Source: Cytophagales bacterium (GTDB taxonomy: Bacteria > Bacteroidota > Bacteroidia > Cytophagales > Cyclobacteriaceae). From it: a stretch of 39,971 nt of DNA. Each line of letters opens with the position of its first letter. The stretch's first letter is position 1. Below, one piece after another: positions 16,524-25,044 of this stretch. Where the stretch lies: assembly GCA_020403045.1 (NCBI GenBank), contig JADBYK010000109.1, positions 1 to 39,971 of the forward strand. Reading direction: 5' to 3'. The notes under the pieces were generated by a model. The model was not told the DNA's origin. It saw nothing but the letters and a program-made list of their open reading frames with translations, and did not search any database. The translations under genes and the position numbers were made by a program.

Positions 16524-16540
16524 CATCCTGTACTGTCTGC
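16524..16540 (-). promoter_or_regulatory. Candidate GntR operator upstream of the epimerase/cupin pair
   Basis: On the minus strand the site reads GCAGACAGTACAGGATG. Its core GACAGTACAGGAT differs by one base from GACTGTACAGGAT at 23773-23785. It lies about 115 bp upstream of the DUF4432 start. Confidence 0.5.
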
Positions 16541-16593
16541 TTAAGGAGACAAGCAACCAAGGTTCACGATTTTCCTTAAAAGGTAATTTAGCA

Positions 16594-18795
16594 TTATAGG
16601 TTTAACCAGTAGGTAAATTTAAATACGATTGCTCTATTTTTTACTTTAAAGGTTTCCGGAAAATAATTATCAGTATACACCAAGAAAAAATCGGAAACTG
16701 GGCGAAAGCGCCATTGTAGCCTGCTATTAATATTGAAATTATCGAATTGGCTATTGTACTGCAAGAAGGTAGTCCAGAAAAACTTATTCGAAAAGGTAAT
16801 GTCGATACGCGGCCCGACCAGAAACAAATCGGCACTCTTAAAATCTCTTGTAAGAATGATTCGGTTAATGTTATAGTTCAAAGCTATGGTTGCATATTGC
16901 CGATATCGATAATTAAAATTACCAGAGATTTGCCTGAGGCTGCCATTATAGTATTGACCCGAAATAATCTGAACCAGAAAATTAAATGGCTGTCGCTGAT
17001 TGGATTGAAAACTGGTCAAAAAGCCGGTTTGAGAAAAGCTATCTCCAGACTGGAATAGGTTACTACTATCTCCGGTTGGATTGAATGGAGAAAATAGTTG
17101 AACATAATTACTGAGCAAGGAAAAATTAAATCTCGCTGTGTTTCTAAAGAGTATTCCCCAATTGGCAGCAAAATTGTAGTCGGTAATGTTTCTTGTTTTA
17201 TTCCACGTCACATTATTTGACATGGAAAACTGATGCCGGATAATTCTTTTCGATTTGGGAAAATAATTAAATCCAATCACGGGGTTTACTCTGTTAAAAT
17301 CCGTTCGGGGCACAAAACCCACTTTGGCATCAAATCCATTCTCTATAATCTGGTGCGTCCACGATCCAAAGTACTTCAATGTATTGTAATTAAGCATCAC
17401 CCCATGAGAGAGTTTGCCTTTTGCATCTGTCTCGTTAAATGAATTATGATAATATGCTTTCCCTGTCCATTTGCCATCTGCCGAGGCCAGATTGTAGTCC
17501 AACCCAATTAGTTGATTTGAACTTCCATCAGTAGTATCTGTAACATCAACGGGCTGACCATCAAAATTATTCTTTCCCACGTAGATGGCACTTACATTTG
17601 ATCTTCGAAACACTTTACGCTGAACTGCTGCCACGGCATAATTGTACGCGGGCAAATTCTTCTCTTCGTTTTGGTCAGTATACATGTTCATTACACCAAC
17701 CCTCCAATTCGATCCAATTTTGCCGCTTAATCTGGCACCACCCACTATTCTGTTTTGAATGTTCTGACCTGTTTTGGAATCAATACCTACGCCTATCCTT
17801 CTAGAAAAGAATGGAGCCGCATTTGCGAATCCAAAGCCACTGAACAAATCAGCATTCTCAAGAAAAAACTGCCTTCGCTCTGGAAAGAAAAGTTCAAAGC
17901 GGTCAAGATTGGTTTGCTGAACATCTACTTCAACCTGAGAGAAATCAGGATTAACGGTAAGGTCAAGATTTAACGACTGCGTCACACCAATTTTTACATC
18001 TCCACCAACAGCTAACTCATCTCGTCCGCTATTGTCAATGAAATTTTTACTTGTTCCGACTGCAGAATAGGGTATTAACACAACATTTGCTCCTACTTTT
18101 GGAGGTGGTTGATTCCAGTTCAGTCTTCCCGTAAAGGCAAGATTAAAAATCTCAAATTGCTGGGGCACTCTGTTCCAAACAGACCTTTCATTGTATTTTG
18201 TATCAAAACGGCAAAAGTTAATTCCCCATGAAGGAATACCTTCTTTGAAACGGAGTGTCTTGAAGGGTATGGCAATCTCGGCAATCCAACCATAATCATT
18301 AATTCGCGTAGATGAATACCACTTATTGTCCCATGACAAATCTAAATCCAGACTAGTAGCCCCCCCATTTGCGATTAGCCCCTCACTCTGCACATTGTAA
18401 GGATTAATGGCAAAATAAAAACCATTCGTTTGATCTAAAAAAGGATCAATGATTATAGCAAACGCGTCTATGTTTGACCCTCTGAAATCCCGCCTCAAAG
18501 AGGTGGATACATAGTCTCCCTTAAGCGAATCAATAACTACTATTGACACATAAAAATAATTCTGATCGTAAGTGGTCCGGACCATCGATTTACTTTTCGA
18601 GAATGAAGAATCAAAAGGGAAATGTTGCGTAAAATCGACCGCACTGTCAGCAAATAACCAAATTGGTTCGTCAAGAATTCCATTGACAACAATGTTATCT
18701 TCAGTTTTTGTTGTCTTGTTTTGCCTTCGTACATCAATCTGTGAAAAAACCGGAATGCTTAGAACCAATAACACTACTATCAAAAAAAACTTCAT
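16594..18795 (-). CDS. DUF5916 outer-membrane-associated protein with CBM9-like N-terminal domain
   Basis: A signal peptide (about 1-19) leads into a beta-sandwich like carbohydrate-binding family 9 (Val-Asn-Gly-Ile-Leu-Asp-Glu-Pro-Ile-Trp ... Tyr-Asp-Gln-Asn-Tyr-Phe-Tyr-Val). The DUF5916 region follows, including Phe-Phe-Pro-Glu-Arg-Arg-Gln-Phe-Phe-Leu-Glu-Asn. The last ~350 residues alternate in a beta-barrel-like pattern and end in a hydrophobic strand. The family is common in Bacteroidota next to carbohydrate loci; its function is not established. The ATG at 18795 was chosen because it opens the signal peptide; the upstream TTG does not. Length is 733 residues. It lies behind the susCD terminator and probably has its own promoter. 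Confidence 0.75.
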   Translation of the reverse strand: MKFFLIVVLLVLSIPVFSQIDVRRQNKTTKTEDNIVVNGILDEPIWLFADSAVDFTQHFPFDSSFSKSKSMVRTTYDQNYFYVSIVVIDSLKGDYVSTSLRRDFRGSNIDAFAIIIDPFLDQTNGFYFAINPYNVQSEGLIANGGATSLDLDLSWDNKWYSSTRINDYGWIAEIAIPFKTLRFKEGIPSWGINFCRFDTKYNERSVWNRVPQQFEIFNLAFTGRLNWNQPPPKVGANVVLIPYSAVGTSKNFIDNSGRDELAVGGDVKIGVTQSLNLDLTVNPDFSQVEVDVQQTNLDRFELFFPERRQFFLENADLFSGFGFANAAPFFSRRIGVGIDSKTGQNIQNRIVGGARLSGKIGSNWRVGVMNMYTDQNEEKNLPAYNYAVAAVQRKVFRRSNVSAIYVGKNNFDGQPVDVTDTTDGSSNQLIGLDYNLASADGKWTGKAYYHNSFNETDAKGKLSHGVMLNYNTLKYFGSWTHQIIENGFDAKVGFVPRTDFNRVNPVIGFNYFPKSKRIIRHQFSMSNNVTWNKTRNITDYNFAANWGILFRNTARFNFSLLSNYVQLFSPFNPTGDSSNLFQSGDSFSQTGFLTSFQSNQRQPFNFLVQIISGQYYNGSLRQISGNFNYRYRQYATIALNYNINRIILTRDFKSADLFLVGPRIDITFSNKFFWTTFLQYNSQFDNFNINSRLQWRFRPVSDFFLVYTDNYFPETFKVKNRAIVFKFTYWLNL

Positions 18796-18908
18796 GAAAC
18801 AAAAAACAATTGAGCTGAGGTGAATAAATACTTTGCTATTATGAAGCAAAAGACCCTATGAATTTTATCCATAATGGTTAATAGTAGTGAACGAACCAGA
18901 TTCAAAAG

Positions 18909-18941
18909 AAAGCTGCTCCCATCAAGGATAGGAGCAGCTTT
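18909..18941 (-). terminator. Terminator of the susCD operon
   Basis: AAAGCTGCTCC (18909-18919) and GGAGCAGCTTT (18931-18941) form an 11-bp perfect stem with an 11-nt loop, 21 bp after the susD stop. Leftward RNA continues into a U-rich stretch (TTCTTTTG), as required for intrinsic termination. Confidence 0.8.
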
Positions 18942-18962
18942 AGTCCTTCTTCCAATTCGATA

Positions 18963-20471
18963 TCAATAACCAGGATTCTGAGTTAACTCCGAGTTGACTA
19001 CAATTTCTGTTACTGGTATAGGATAGAGCAATAAACTTGCTGTAATGTTAAAAGAATTGGGAGGCGGAATATTACCGGTTACATAATAATAGTTCTGAGG
19101 ATTCGCCTTTACACTAGCTCCAAACGCACTCATCACAGAAACTGCCTTCCCTGCTCTGATCAAATCAAACCAACGTTTGTTTTCAAAAGCTAATTCAACT
19201 CTACGCTCCTGAAGAATATCGTCCCTCAATGCCGCTTGAGTAACACTTGCTTTGTTAGCCAACCCAGCACGGGTTCTTACCTGGTTTAGGTAACCTAGTG
19301 CACCTGTCTTATTTTGCTCATTTAAACACTCTGCCAGCATTAATAACACCTCCGCATACCTATACACTGGCCAGTTTACATCAGTTTGCCCATACACCGC
19401 ATGAGGATGTAGGTACTTTTTAACATAGGGTTGATTGGTGTAGGTAGGAATACCTACCAACGCACCCGCCCCTGTGAAAAACCCTATTGATGCTGCGAAG
19501 CGCTTATCGATCACCTGGCTTTCATATGCCGCGATTAATTCGGGAGTTGGAATGTTCAGCGATCCACCACCATTTGCATTGGCAGGACTCACACCAGTAA
19601 TAACAGCAGGATTAGGTGTCGCTGGTAAAAAGGCGTATGGTGAGGAATTGAACAAAGGTTGGGCTGTACCGGTAACATATCCAATGTCAAAAATAACTTC
19701 GTTATTACCCTTGTTTGTTGGCTTAAAAATATCCGCATAGTTAGGTAAAAGACTATACCCCATAGTAGTAACAGTAAGTAGAGCTGTTTCAGCTTCAGCC
19801 CACTTGCCTTGCATCATATAAACATCAGCCAGCAAAGTGTTTGCTGCTCCGGAGGAAGGGCGGCCGATCGTTTGTACAGTTTTGGTCGGCAATAAAAGTG
19901 CAGCATCTTTTGCATCCTTAATAATCTGATCATAAACTTCAGCGGCTGTTGACCTTTTCTTAAAGGTTTCTTTATAAGAAGTTGGCGGTATGAGGAACAA
20001 GGGTACCCCTCCAAACTTTCTAACAAGATCAAAATAGGCAAACGCCCGTAGGAAAAGCGCCTGACCTTTTAGATTATCCTTTACAGTTTGTGTAAAAGTT
20101 ACTCCATCAATCTTAGCTAACATTTCGTTCGCTCTTGCTATGACCAAGTAGTCGTTTGTCCATTGATTGATCACCGTTGCGTTGTTGGTCTCCACAGTAA
20201 ACGTTGCAATATCTTCAGTTGGCTTCCCTCCTCGGTTTCCAATGTTGTAAATGAAATAGGTATTGTCCGATCTCAATTCGGTCAGTTGCCAATCTTGATT
20301 ATAGATCTCTTGTAATGGTGCATAGATGCCTGTGACCGCCTGTTCAAAATCGGTCTGAGTCTTAAAAAAATTACCAGTTGGTAAAGTTGTCTGAGGTTTG
20401 ATGTCTAAGAAATCTGAACACGAACTAAATGTTGCGATCAGAATAATTGTAGTTATAATATTCTTTTTCAT
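18963..20471 (-). CDS. susD: SusD/RagB family outer-membrane nutrient-binding lipoprotein
   Basis: SusD-type lipoproteins sit over the SusC channel and deliver glycans to it. The 502-residue protein has a lipoprotein signal with Phe-Ser-Ser-Cys, lipidated Cys at residue 18, then the typical SusD start (Asp-Phe-Leu-Asp-Ile-Lys-Pro). The TPR helices and C-terminal region include Arg-Arg-Val-Glu-Leu-Ala-Phe-Glu-Asn-Lys-Arg-Trp-Phe-Asp-Leu, a family hallmark. The ATG at 20471 was chosen over a TTG at 20486. It follows susC by 22 bp and is closed by its own terminator. The ligand is probably a fucosylated glycan or fucoside, judged from neighbours only. Confidence 0.93.
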   Translation of the reverse strand: MKKNIITTIILIATFSSCSDFLDIKPQTTLPTGNFFKTQTDFEQAVTGIYAPLQEIYNQDWQLTELRSDNTYFIYNIGNRGGKPTEDIATFTVETNNATVINQWTNDYLVIARANEMLAKIDGVTFTQTVKDNLKGQALFLRAFAYFDLVRKFGGVPLFLIPPTSYKETFKKRSTAAEVYDQIIKDAKDAALLLPTKTVQTIGRPSSGAANTLLADVYMMQGKWAEAETALLTVTTMGYSLLPNYADIFKPTNKGNNEVIFDIGYVTGTAQPLFNSSPYAFLPATPNPAVITGVSPANANGGGSLNIPTPELIAAYESQVIDKRFAASIGFFTGAGALVGIPTYTNQPYVKKYLHPHAVYGQTDVNWPVYRYAEVLLMLAECLNEQNKTGALGYLNQVRTRAGLANKASVTQAALRDDILQERRVELAFENKRWFDLIRAGKAVSVMSAFGASVKANPQNYYYVTGNIPPPNSFNITASLLLYPIPVTEIVVNSELTQNPGY

Positions 20472-20492
20472 AATATATTCTGTCAATATTTT

Positions 20493-23400
20493 TTAGAAAC
20501 TAATGTTTACTCCAACACTGATTGTCCTTGGGATTGGATATGAATTCTCATCCACTCCCGGAGTAAGCCCAAAACTTGTTTGGTTCGCTGCTGTAGCACC
20601 ATTCGTTTGTGTGTTTACTTCTGGGTTTGGTCCTTTGTAGGAGGTAATTATAAAGGCATTTTGAATACTTGTATAAACCTGTGCCCTTGTTAGTAAACCC
20701 TTTCCACCAAGTGGGATGGAATACCCCAATGTGATATTTTTAAAGGCAAGATAACTTCCATCTTTAATAAAGCGGCTATTCCAACGATCGCGCTCTAGGA
20801 AGGTCGATCCAGCCTGAACTGTACCGTACTTACCATCACCGGGTTCAGCTTCTGATTTCCATCTATTTTTGACTTCATCCAATACATTGAAAACCCCGTC
20901 AAGGTTTGTGGTCCAATTCTCATGAAATGCAAGAATTTGGTTTCCATAAGAGCCGGCCATCGTAACGGAAAGATTGAAATTGCCATACGTTAAATTATTA
21001 GTCCAGCCAAAGGTAAACTTGGGCCAAGGGTTACCAATAAAAGTCATGTCTTCAGGAAAAGAAATTTTCCCATCGCCATTCAAATCCCTGAATTTTACTG
21101 AACCTACAACTGATGAAGGGTCCTTGGGCGAAGCATTGAAGTCAGCCTGGTCTCGGTAAACGCCATTGTGAACGGCACCATAAAACTGAGCAATCGGCTG
21201 ACCGACTTGGGTACGATGACTATCAAATATATAGAGCCTGATTCCACTCGGTAAGAATCCATTCTGTGTCGCAAGTGCTTCTGTTCTGTTTCTATCAAAC
21301 GAAATGTTAAAATTGGTATTCCATTTCAACTTTCTGCGTTGAAGCACTTCCGCATTAACACCAATTTCATGACCCCAGAATTTGAGTTCACCAATATTGG
21401 TTTGAATATTACTGAAACCCGAAGACACTGGTACCGGTACATTGTATAACAGCTCAGTAGAATTCCTTGTATAGTAGTTATAGGTAACTTGAACCCTATC
21501 TTTAAAAAGATTGAAATCAGCTCCAATATTAAATTGTTTGTTGTTTTCCCAACCTAAATTCTGGTCGCCTAGGTTATTGGCTCCTCTACCACTTGACACG
21601 CTATTTCCAAATGGATAGAATGACGTGGAAATGCTAGAGATATGCGTGTAATTGCCAATGTTAAAGTTGCCGGTAATTCCGTAACTAGCTCTTAGTTTTA
21701 GGAACGAAATGGGAGCGAAATTCCAAAAACTCTCTTTTGAAATGACCCACCCAGCAGAAACTGCTGGAAAACTTCCATATCTATTATTTGGACCAAAACG
21801 TGACGAACCGTCTCGTCTTATGGATGCCGAGAAAAGATATTTATCCTTGTAAGTATAATTTAGTCTAGCTAGTTGTGAAAGTAATGACCATTCTTGAATG
21901 TCGCTTGATACTAAAACATTTCTTGCTGCATTAACTGTTTGGATTTTGTCATCAGGAAAATTTGTTCCACTTGCAGTTGTGGCATCAGATCTAAATTTTT
22001 GGGATGTAAATCCAATTAATGCATCTATTGCGTGATCGTTTCCAATTTTCTTTTGATAGCTTAATGTGTTTTCGTTTACCCAGTTAATAAATCGTGAGTC
22101 ACTATTCGATCCAGACGGAACCCTAGGAGGTGGAATAAACAATACTCCATTTGTGGAAGGATTGAATTGAAAAATATTGCGATTGCCTGTTTGAACGTTG
22201 ATTGTTGCTTTTGCTGTCAACCCACTAATTATTTCATATTCGAGATAAGCATTTGAAAGTAGTCGGAAATCTTTATCCTCAAACACTTTGTTCTTTGCTA
22301 CTCTAAGCCAATTGGGATTGCCAAACGTTGCTGGATCACTCGCTGTTAACGCTAAAGTACCGTCTGGATTATATGGACTAGCAAGTGGTGTGGTTAACAA
22401 AGCAGAGGAAATAATATTTTCAGTTGCATAAGGCCAGCCATCTGTATTGAAATTGGTATTGAATGTACTAGTAGGTGCAACATTAAATCCAATACTTAAT
22501 TTCTCGGTTGCCTGATAACGAGTATTTAACCGGACTGAGAAACGATTAAAGGATGTTCCAACAATCACGCCTTCTTGATTAAAATAACCAGCGGTCACTG
22601 ACGTCTTAAATTTATCAGTTCCGGACGAAAGTGACACATTATAGCTCTGAATTACACCTGATCGGGTCAATTCATTAAACCAATCTGTCCCCTTTCCATA
22701 TTGAGTGGGGTTTTGGAAAACAGGATTAACTGGGCGCCCGTTTGTTGTTGCGATCTCCTTTTGGAATTGAGCATACTCAGTAGCATCCATCATATCGAGT
22801 CTTCTGCTCTGAGGTACATCTTCAACACCGACATATGAATTGAAATCAACCTGAACTTTACCTGGCTTCCCAGACTTTGTATTAATGAGAACTACTCCAT
22901 TCGATGCACGAGATCCATAAACCGAGGCAGCGGCAGGGTCTTTCAGAACCGTGATGTTTTCAATTTCGTTTGGATTTATAAAACCTAAATCACCAGTTAT
23001 CGGCATACCATCTACCACATATAAAGGATCAGCGCCAGCAGTTAATGAAGCTGCACCTCGAATTTGGAAAGTCATGCCCTGCCCAGGTCTGCCCGATGGT
23101 TGTGTAACCCTTACTCCGGCAAGCTTGCCTTGCAGGGCTTGCCCAATATTTGCTACCGGCATAATCGGCTCGTTCTTCATCGACACTGTTGCTATTGCTC
23201 CGGTAATATCTTGGCTTCGTTGAGCTGCATACCCAGTCACAATCACTTCTTGAAGGGCTTGTGTGTCGCTTTCAAGTGATACGTCTACTACACTCCGACC
23301 TGAAACAGCGACTTCCGTAGATGCGTACCCGATAAAAGAAAATACAAGAATGGTATTTTCGTTCGGGATATTCATCGCATAGTTCCCATCGCTATCAGTG

Positions 23401-23609
23401 ACGGTGCCAGATGAAGTGCCTTTAATAATAATATTAACTCCTGGCAGCCCCGCCTTTTCATTGCTATCGGTAACTTTTCCTGTTACTTTCTTTGTGTCTT
23501 GCTGCAAGCTGCCAGCCAACGCCATGGTAGCAACGGCAACCTGAATTAAAATCCAACAGAGGGTTGGTTTCAATTTAGGCAGTGCCTTTTTTAGTAGATC
23601 TTTTTGCAT
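20493..23609 (-). CDS. susC: SusC/RagA family TonB-dependent outer-membrane channel
   Basis: This 1038-residue TonB-linked transporter has a signal sequence (about 1-33), a carboxypeptidase-regulatory-like beta domain (about 41-120, Gly-Lys-Val-Thr-Asp ... Gly-Leu-Pro-Gly-Val-Asn), and a TonB-box/plug start (Leu-Gln-Glu-Val-Ile-Val-Thr-Gly-Tyr at about 130-138). The plug contains Asn-Ile-Gly-Gln-Ala-Leu-Gln-Gly-Lys-Leu-Ala-Gly-Val-Arg-Val, and a 22-strand barrel ends in Phe. It forms the pump with the following SusD. The extra N-terminal domain is usual for the SusC subgroup. It is divergent from the GntR regulator; TATCCTG-type half-sites lie at 23660-23681, 51-72 bp upstream of its start. 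Confidence 0.95.
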   Translation of the reverse strand: MQKDLLKKALPKLKPTLCWILIQVAVATMALAGSLQQDTKKVTGKVTDSNEKAGLPGVNIIIKGTSSGTVTDSDGNYAMNIPNENTILVFSFIGYASTEVAVSGRSVVDVSLESDTQALQEVIVTGYAAQRSQDITGAIATVSMKNEPIMPVANIGQALQGKLAGVRVTQPSGRPGQGMTFQIRGAASLTAGADPLYVVDGMPITGDLGFINPNEIENITVLKDPAAASVYGSRASNGVVLINTKSGKPGKVQVDFNSYVGVEDVPQSRRLDMMDATEYAQFQKEIATTNGRPVNPVFQNPTQYGKGTDWFNELTRSGVIQSYNVSLSSGTDKFKTSVTAGYFNQEGVIVGTSFNRFSVRLNTRYQATEKLSIGFNVAPTSTFNTNFNTDGWPYATENIISSALLTTPLASPYNPDGTLALTASDPATFGNPNWLRVAKNKVFEDKDFRLLSNAYLEYEIISGLTAKATINVQTGNRNIFQFNPSTNGVLFIPPPRVPSGSNSDSRFINWVNENTLSYQKKIGNDHAIDALIGFTSQKFRSDATTASGTNFPDDKIQTVNAARNVLVSSDIQEWSLLSQLARLNYTYKDKYLFSASIRRDGSSRFGPNNRYGSFPAVSAGWVISKESFWNFAPISFLKLRASYGITGNFNIGNYTHISSISTSFYPFGNSVSSGRGANNLGDQNLGWENNKQFNIGADFNLFKDRVQVTYNYYTRNSTELLYNVPVPVSSGFSNIQTNIGELKFWGHEIGVNAEVLQRRKLKWNTNFNISFDRNRTEALATQNGFLPSGIRLYIFDSHRTQVGQPIAQFYGAVHNGVYRDQADFNASPKDPSSVVGSVKFRDLNGDGKISFPEDMTFIGNPWPKFTFGWTNNLTYGNFNLSVTMAGSYGNQILAFHENWTTNLDGVFNVLDEVKNRWKSEAEPGDGKYGTVQAGSTFLERDRWNSRFIKDGSYLAFKNITLGYSIPLGGKGLLTRAQVYTSIQNAFIITSYKGPNPEVNTQTNGATAANQTSFGLTPGVDENSYPIPRTISVGVNISF

Positions 23610-23660
23610 AAATATTTAGGTTAATTTTTTATGAAATTAATCTTACGTTCGCTCCCTCGC

Positions 23661-23681
23661 ATCCTGCGGTATCCTGCATAC
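23661..23681. promoter_or_regulatory. Repeated ATCCTG half-sites upstream of susC
   Basis: ATCCTG occurs at 23661-23666 and 23671-23676, ten bases apart, the second inside GTATCCTGCATAC (23669-23681), which is symmetrical at its ends. ATCCTG is the half-site of the candidate GntR operator found elsewhere in the locus. The sites lie 51-72 bp upstream of the susC start. Confidence 0.3.
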
Positions 23682-23770
23682 GATCGCGCAATCGATAATT
23701 TTAAGTGACTTATGAATTACAATCTGCCAAAAAGATTTATATTTATTCACATTCACACTTAATAAGAAGC

Positions 23771-23787
23771 ATGACTGTACAGGATAC
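23771..23787 (+). promoter_or_regulatory. Candidate GntR operator in the susC-gntR intergenic region
   Basis: ATGACTGTACAGGATAC contains the palindrome CTGTACAG and is the best copy of an element repeated at 14048, 16524 and, weakly, 24935. It sits 14 bp before the GntR start codon, so it would allow autorepression, and 162 bp upstream of susC. Confidence 0.55.
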
Positions 23788-23801
23788 TAAATTTTAAAAA
23801 T

Positions 23802-24821
23802 ATGAAGAGGCCAGTATTAGAAATAGACGAAACCTCCACAATACCTAAGTATCGGCAAGTGGCCGATTACATTATCTCCAACATCGGAGAAGGGATGATG
23901 AAAGTAGGAGATCGTATTCCATCCATCAACGAAACAAGCGAAGAGTTTTTGCTTTCGCGGGACACTGTCGAAAAGGCCTATAAGAATTTAAGAAGGAGAG
24001 GTATTATTACTGCAGTTCACGGGAAAGGTTTTTATGTTTCCAGTACTTCGCGAAAAGAAGGAAAAACAATTTTACTAGTCTTTAATAAGTTAAGTGACCA
24101 TAAAAAAGCGATCTACAATTCTTTTATTAAAAAATTGGGCGATACGGGTAGTGTAGATTTACAAATTCACAACTCAGACAATAAGATATTGGAGAAAATT
24201 ATCATTGAAAATTTGGGTAAGTACGATTACTTCGTCATCATGCCTCACTTGCGGCTCGAAACTGATAGTGTAAAAGATGCCATTAATAAAATTCCAAAAG
24301 AAAAATTATTATTAATTAATAAAGATCTGGAAGGTATTCAAGGCAACTACGGATGTGTGTATGAGGATTTTGAATCCGATATAAGACAGGCTTTATTGAC
24401 AGGCATTGAACGTATTAGGAAGTATCATAAGCTTTTTTTAATCTTTCCAACTGAGAATTTTTACTGCACAGGAATTCGCGATGGGTTCACAAACTTCTGT
24501 AAACGCAACGGCTTTGAGTTCGAAGTTATTGAGCATGCACACCATCATGAAGTAAAAGCTCATGAATTGTATGTTGCGATTGAAGAAACTGATTTGGTGG
24601 AAATTGTAAAGAAAGCCACAATAAAAAAATTAAAGCTGGGGAAAAACTTTGGAATTATCGCTTATAATGACTCACCCTTCAAAGAAATCTTGGCCGGTGG
24701 CATTTCCGTACTAAGTACAGATTTTGACCGCATGGGTGCTGAAATTGCAGATATGATTCAAACAAAAACACAACGCAAAGTAAAGAACCCCTTTTCTCTT
24801 ATTCTAAGGAGTTCTGTTTAG
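23802..24821 (+). CDS. GntR-family transcriptional regulator with sugar-binding domain
   Basis: Residues about 10-78 form a GntR winged helix (Pro-Lys-Tyr-Arg-Gln-Val-Ala-Asp-Tyr-Ile ... Leu-Ser-Arg-Asp-Thr-Val-Glu-Lys-Ala-Tyr ... Gly-Lys-Gly-Phe-Tyr-Val). Residues about 85-339 form a LacI/periplasmic-binding-type effector domain, the same layout as AraR and the Bacteroides fucose-operon repressor FucR. The 339-residue protein is divergent from susCD and upstream of the catabolic operon. It most likely represses both until L-fucose or a metabolite binds. The recurring GACTGTACAGGAT element is its probable operator. Family assignment is firm; effector identity is inferred. Confidence 0.9.
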   Translation: MKRPVLEIDETSTIPKYRQVADYIISNIGEGMMKVGDRIPSINETSEEFLLSRDTVEKAYKNLRRRGIITAVHGKGFYVSSTSRKEGKTILLVFNKLSDHKKAIYNSFIKKLGDTGSVDLQIHNSDNKILEKIIIENLGKYDYFVIMPHLRLETDSVKDAINKIPKEKLLLINKDLEGIQGNYGCVYEDFESDIRQALLTGIERIRKYHKLFLIFPTENFYCTGIRDGFTNFCKRNGFEFEVIEHAHHHEVKAHELYVAIEETDLVEIVKKATIKKLKLGKNFGIIAYNDSPFKEILAGGISVLSTDFDRMGAEIADMIQTKTQRKVKNPFSLILRSSV

Positions 24822-24934
24822 GATCTAAGCTTTTTATAGTATTCGCAAAAACAATTGATAATTGTTACATTAGAATATACTCCATCCAAAGGAAATTTCT
24901 AGCAGTCAACAATTTCTTCTGTCTTCATACACCC

Positions 24935-24951
24935 ATGATAGTACAGAACAG
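24935..24951 (+). promoter_or_regulatory. Weak candidate GntR operator upstream of the catabolic operon
   Basis: ATGATAGTACAGAACAG agrees with the 23771 site at 12 of 17 bases by hand count, keeping the GTACAG core. It lies about 94 bp upstream of the aldolase/dehydrogenase start. The palindrome CAGTTAACTG (24949-24958) overlaps it. Confidence 0.35.
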
Positions 24952-24960
24952 TTAACTGAT

Positions 24961-24990
24961 CTGACCATTGTAATTTAGCAGAAAGGTCAG
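24961..24990. repeat. Inverted repeat in the catabolic operon's 5' region
   Basis: CTGACC (24961-24966) and GGTCAG (24985-24990) are a perfect 6-bp inverted repeat with an 18-bp spacer, 55-84 bp upstream of the aldolase start. It could be a second regulator site or an RNA leader hairpin; sequence does not decide. Confidence 0.35.
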
Positions 24991-25044
24991 TTGACACTAA
25001 AACTCAATCTACCATAAAGTACGTATACTGAAGATATTCTGATC

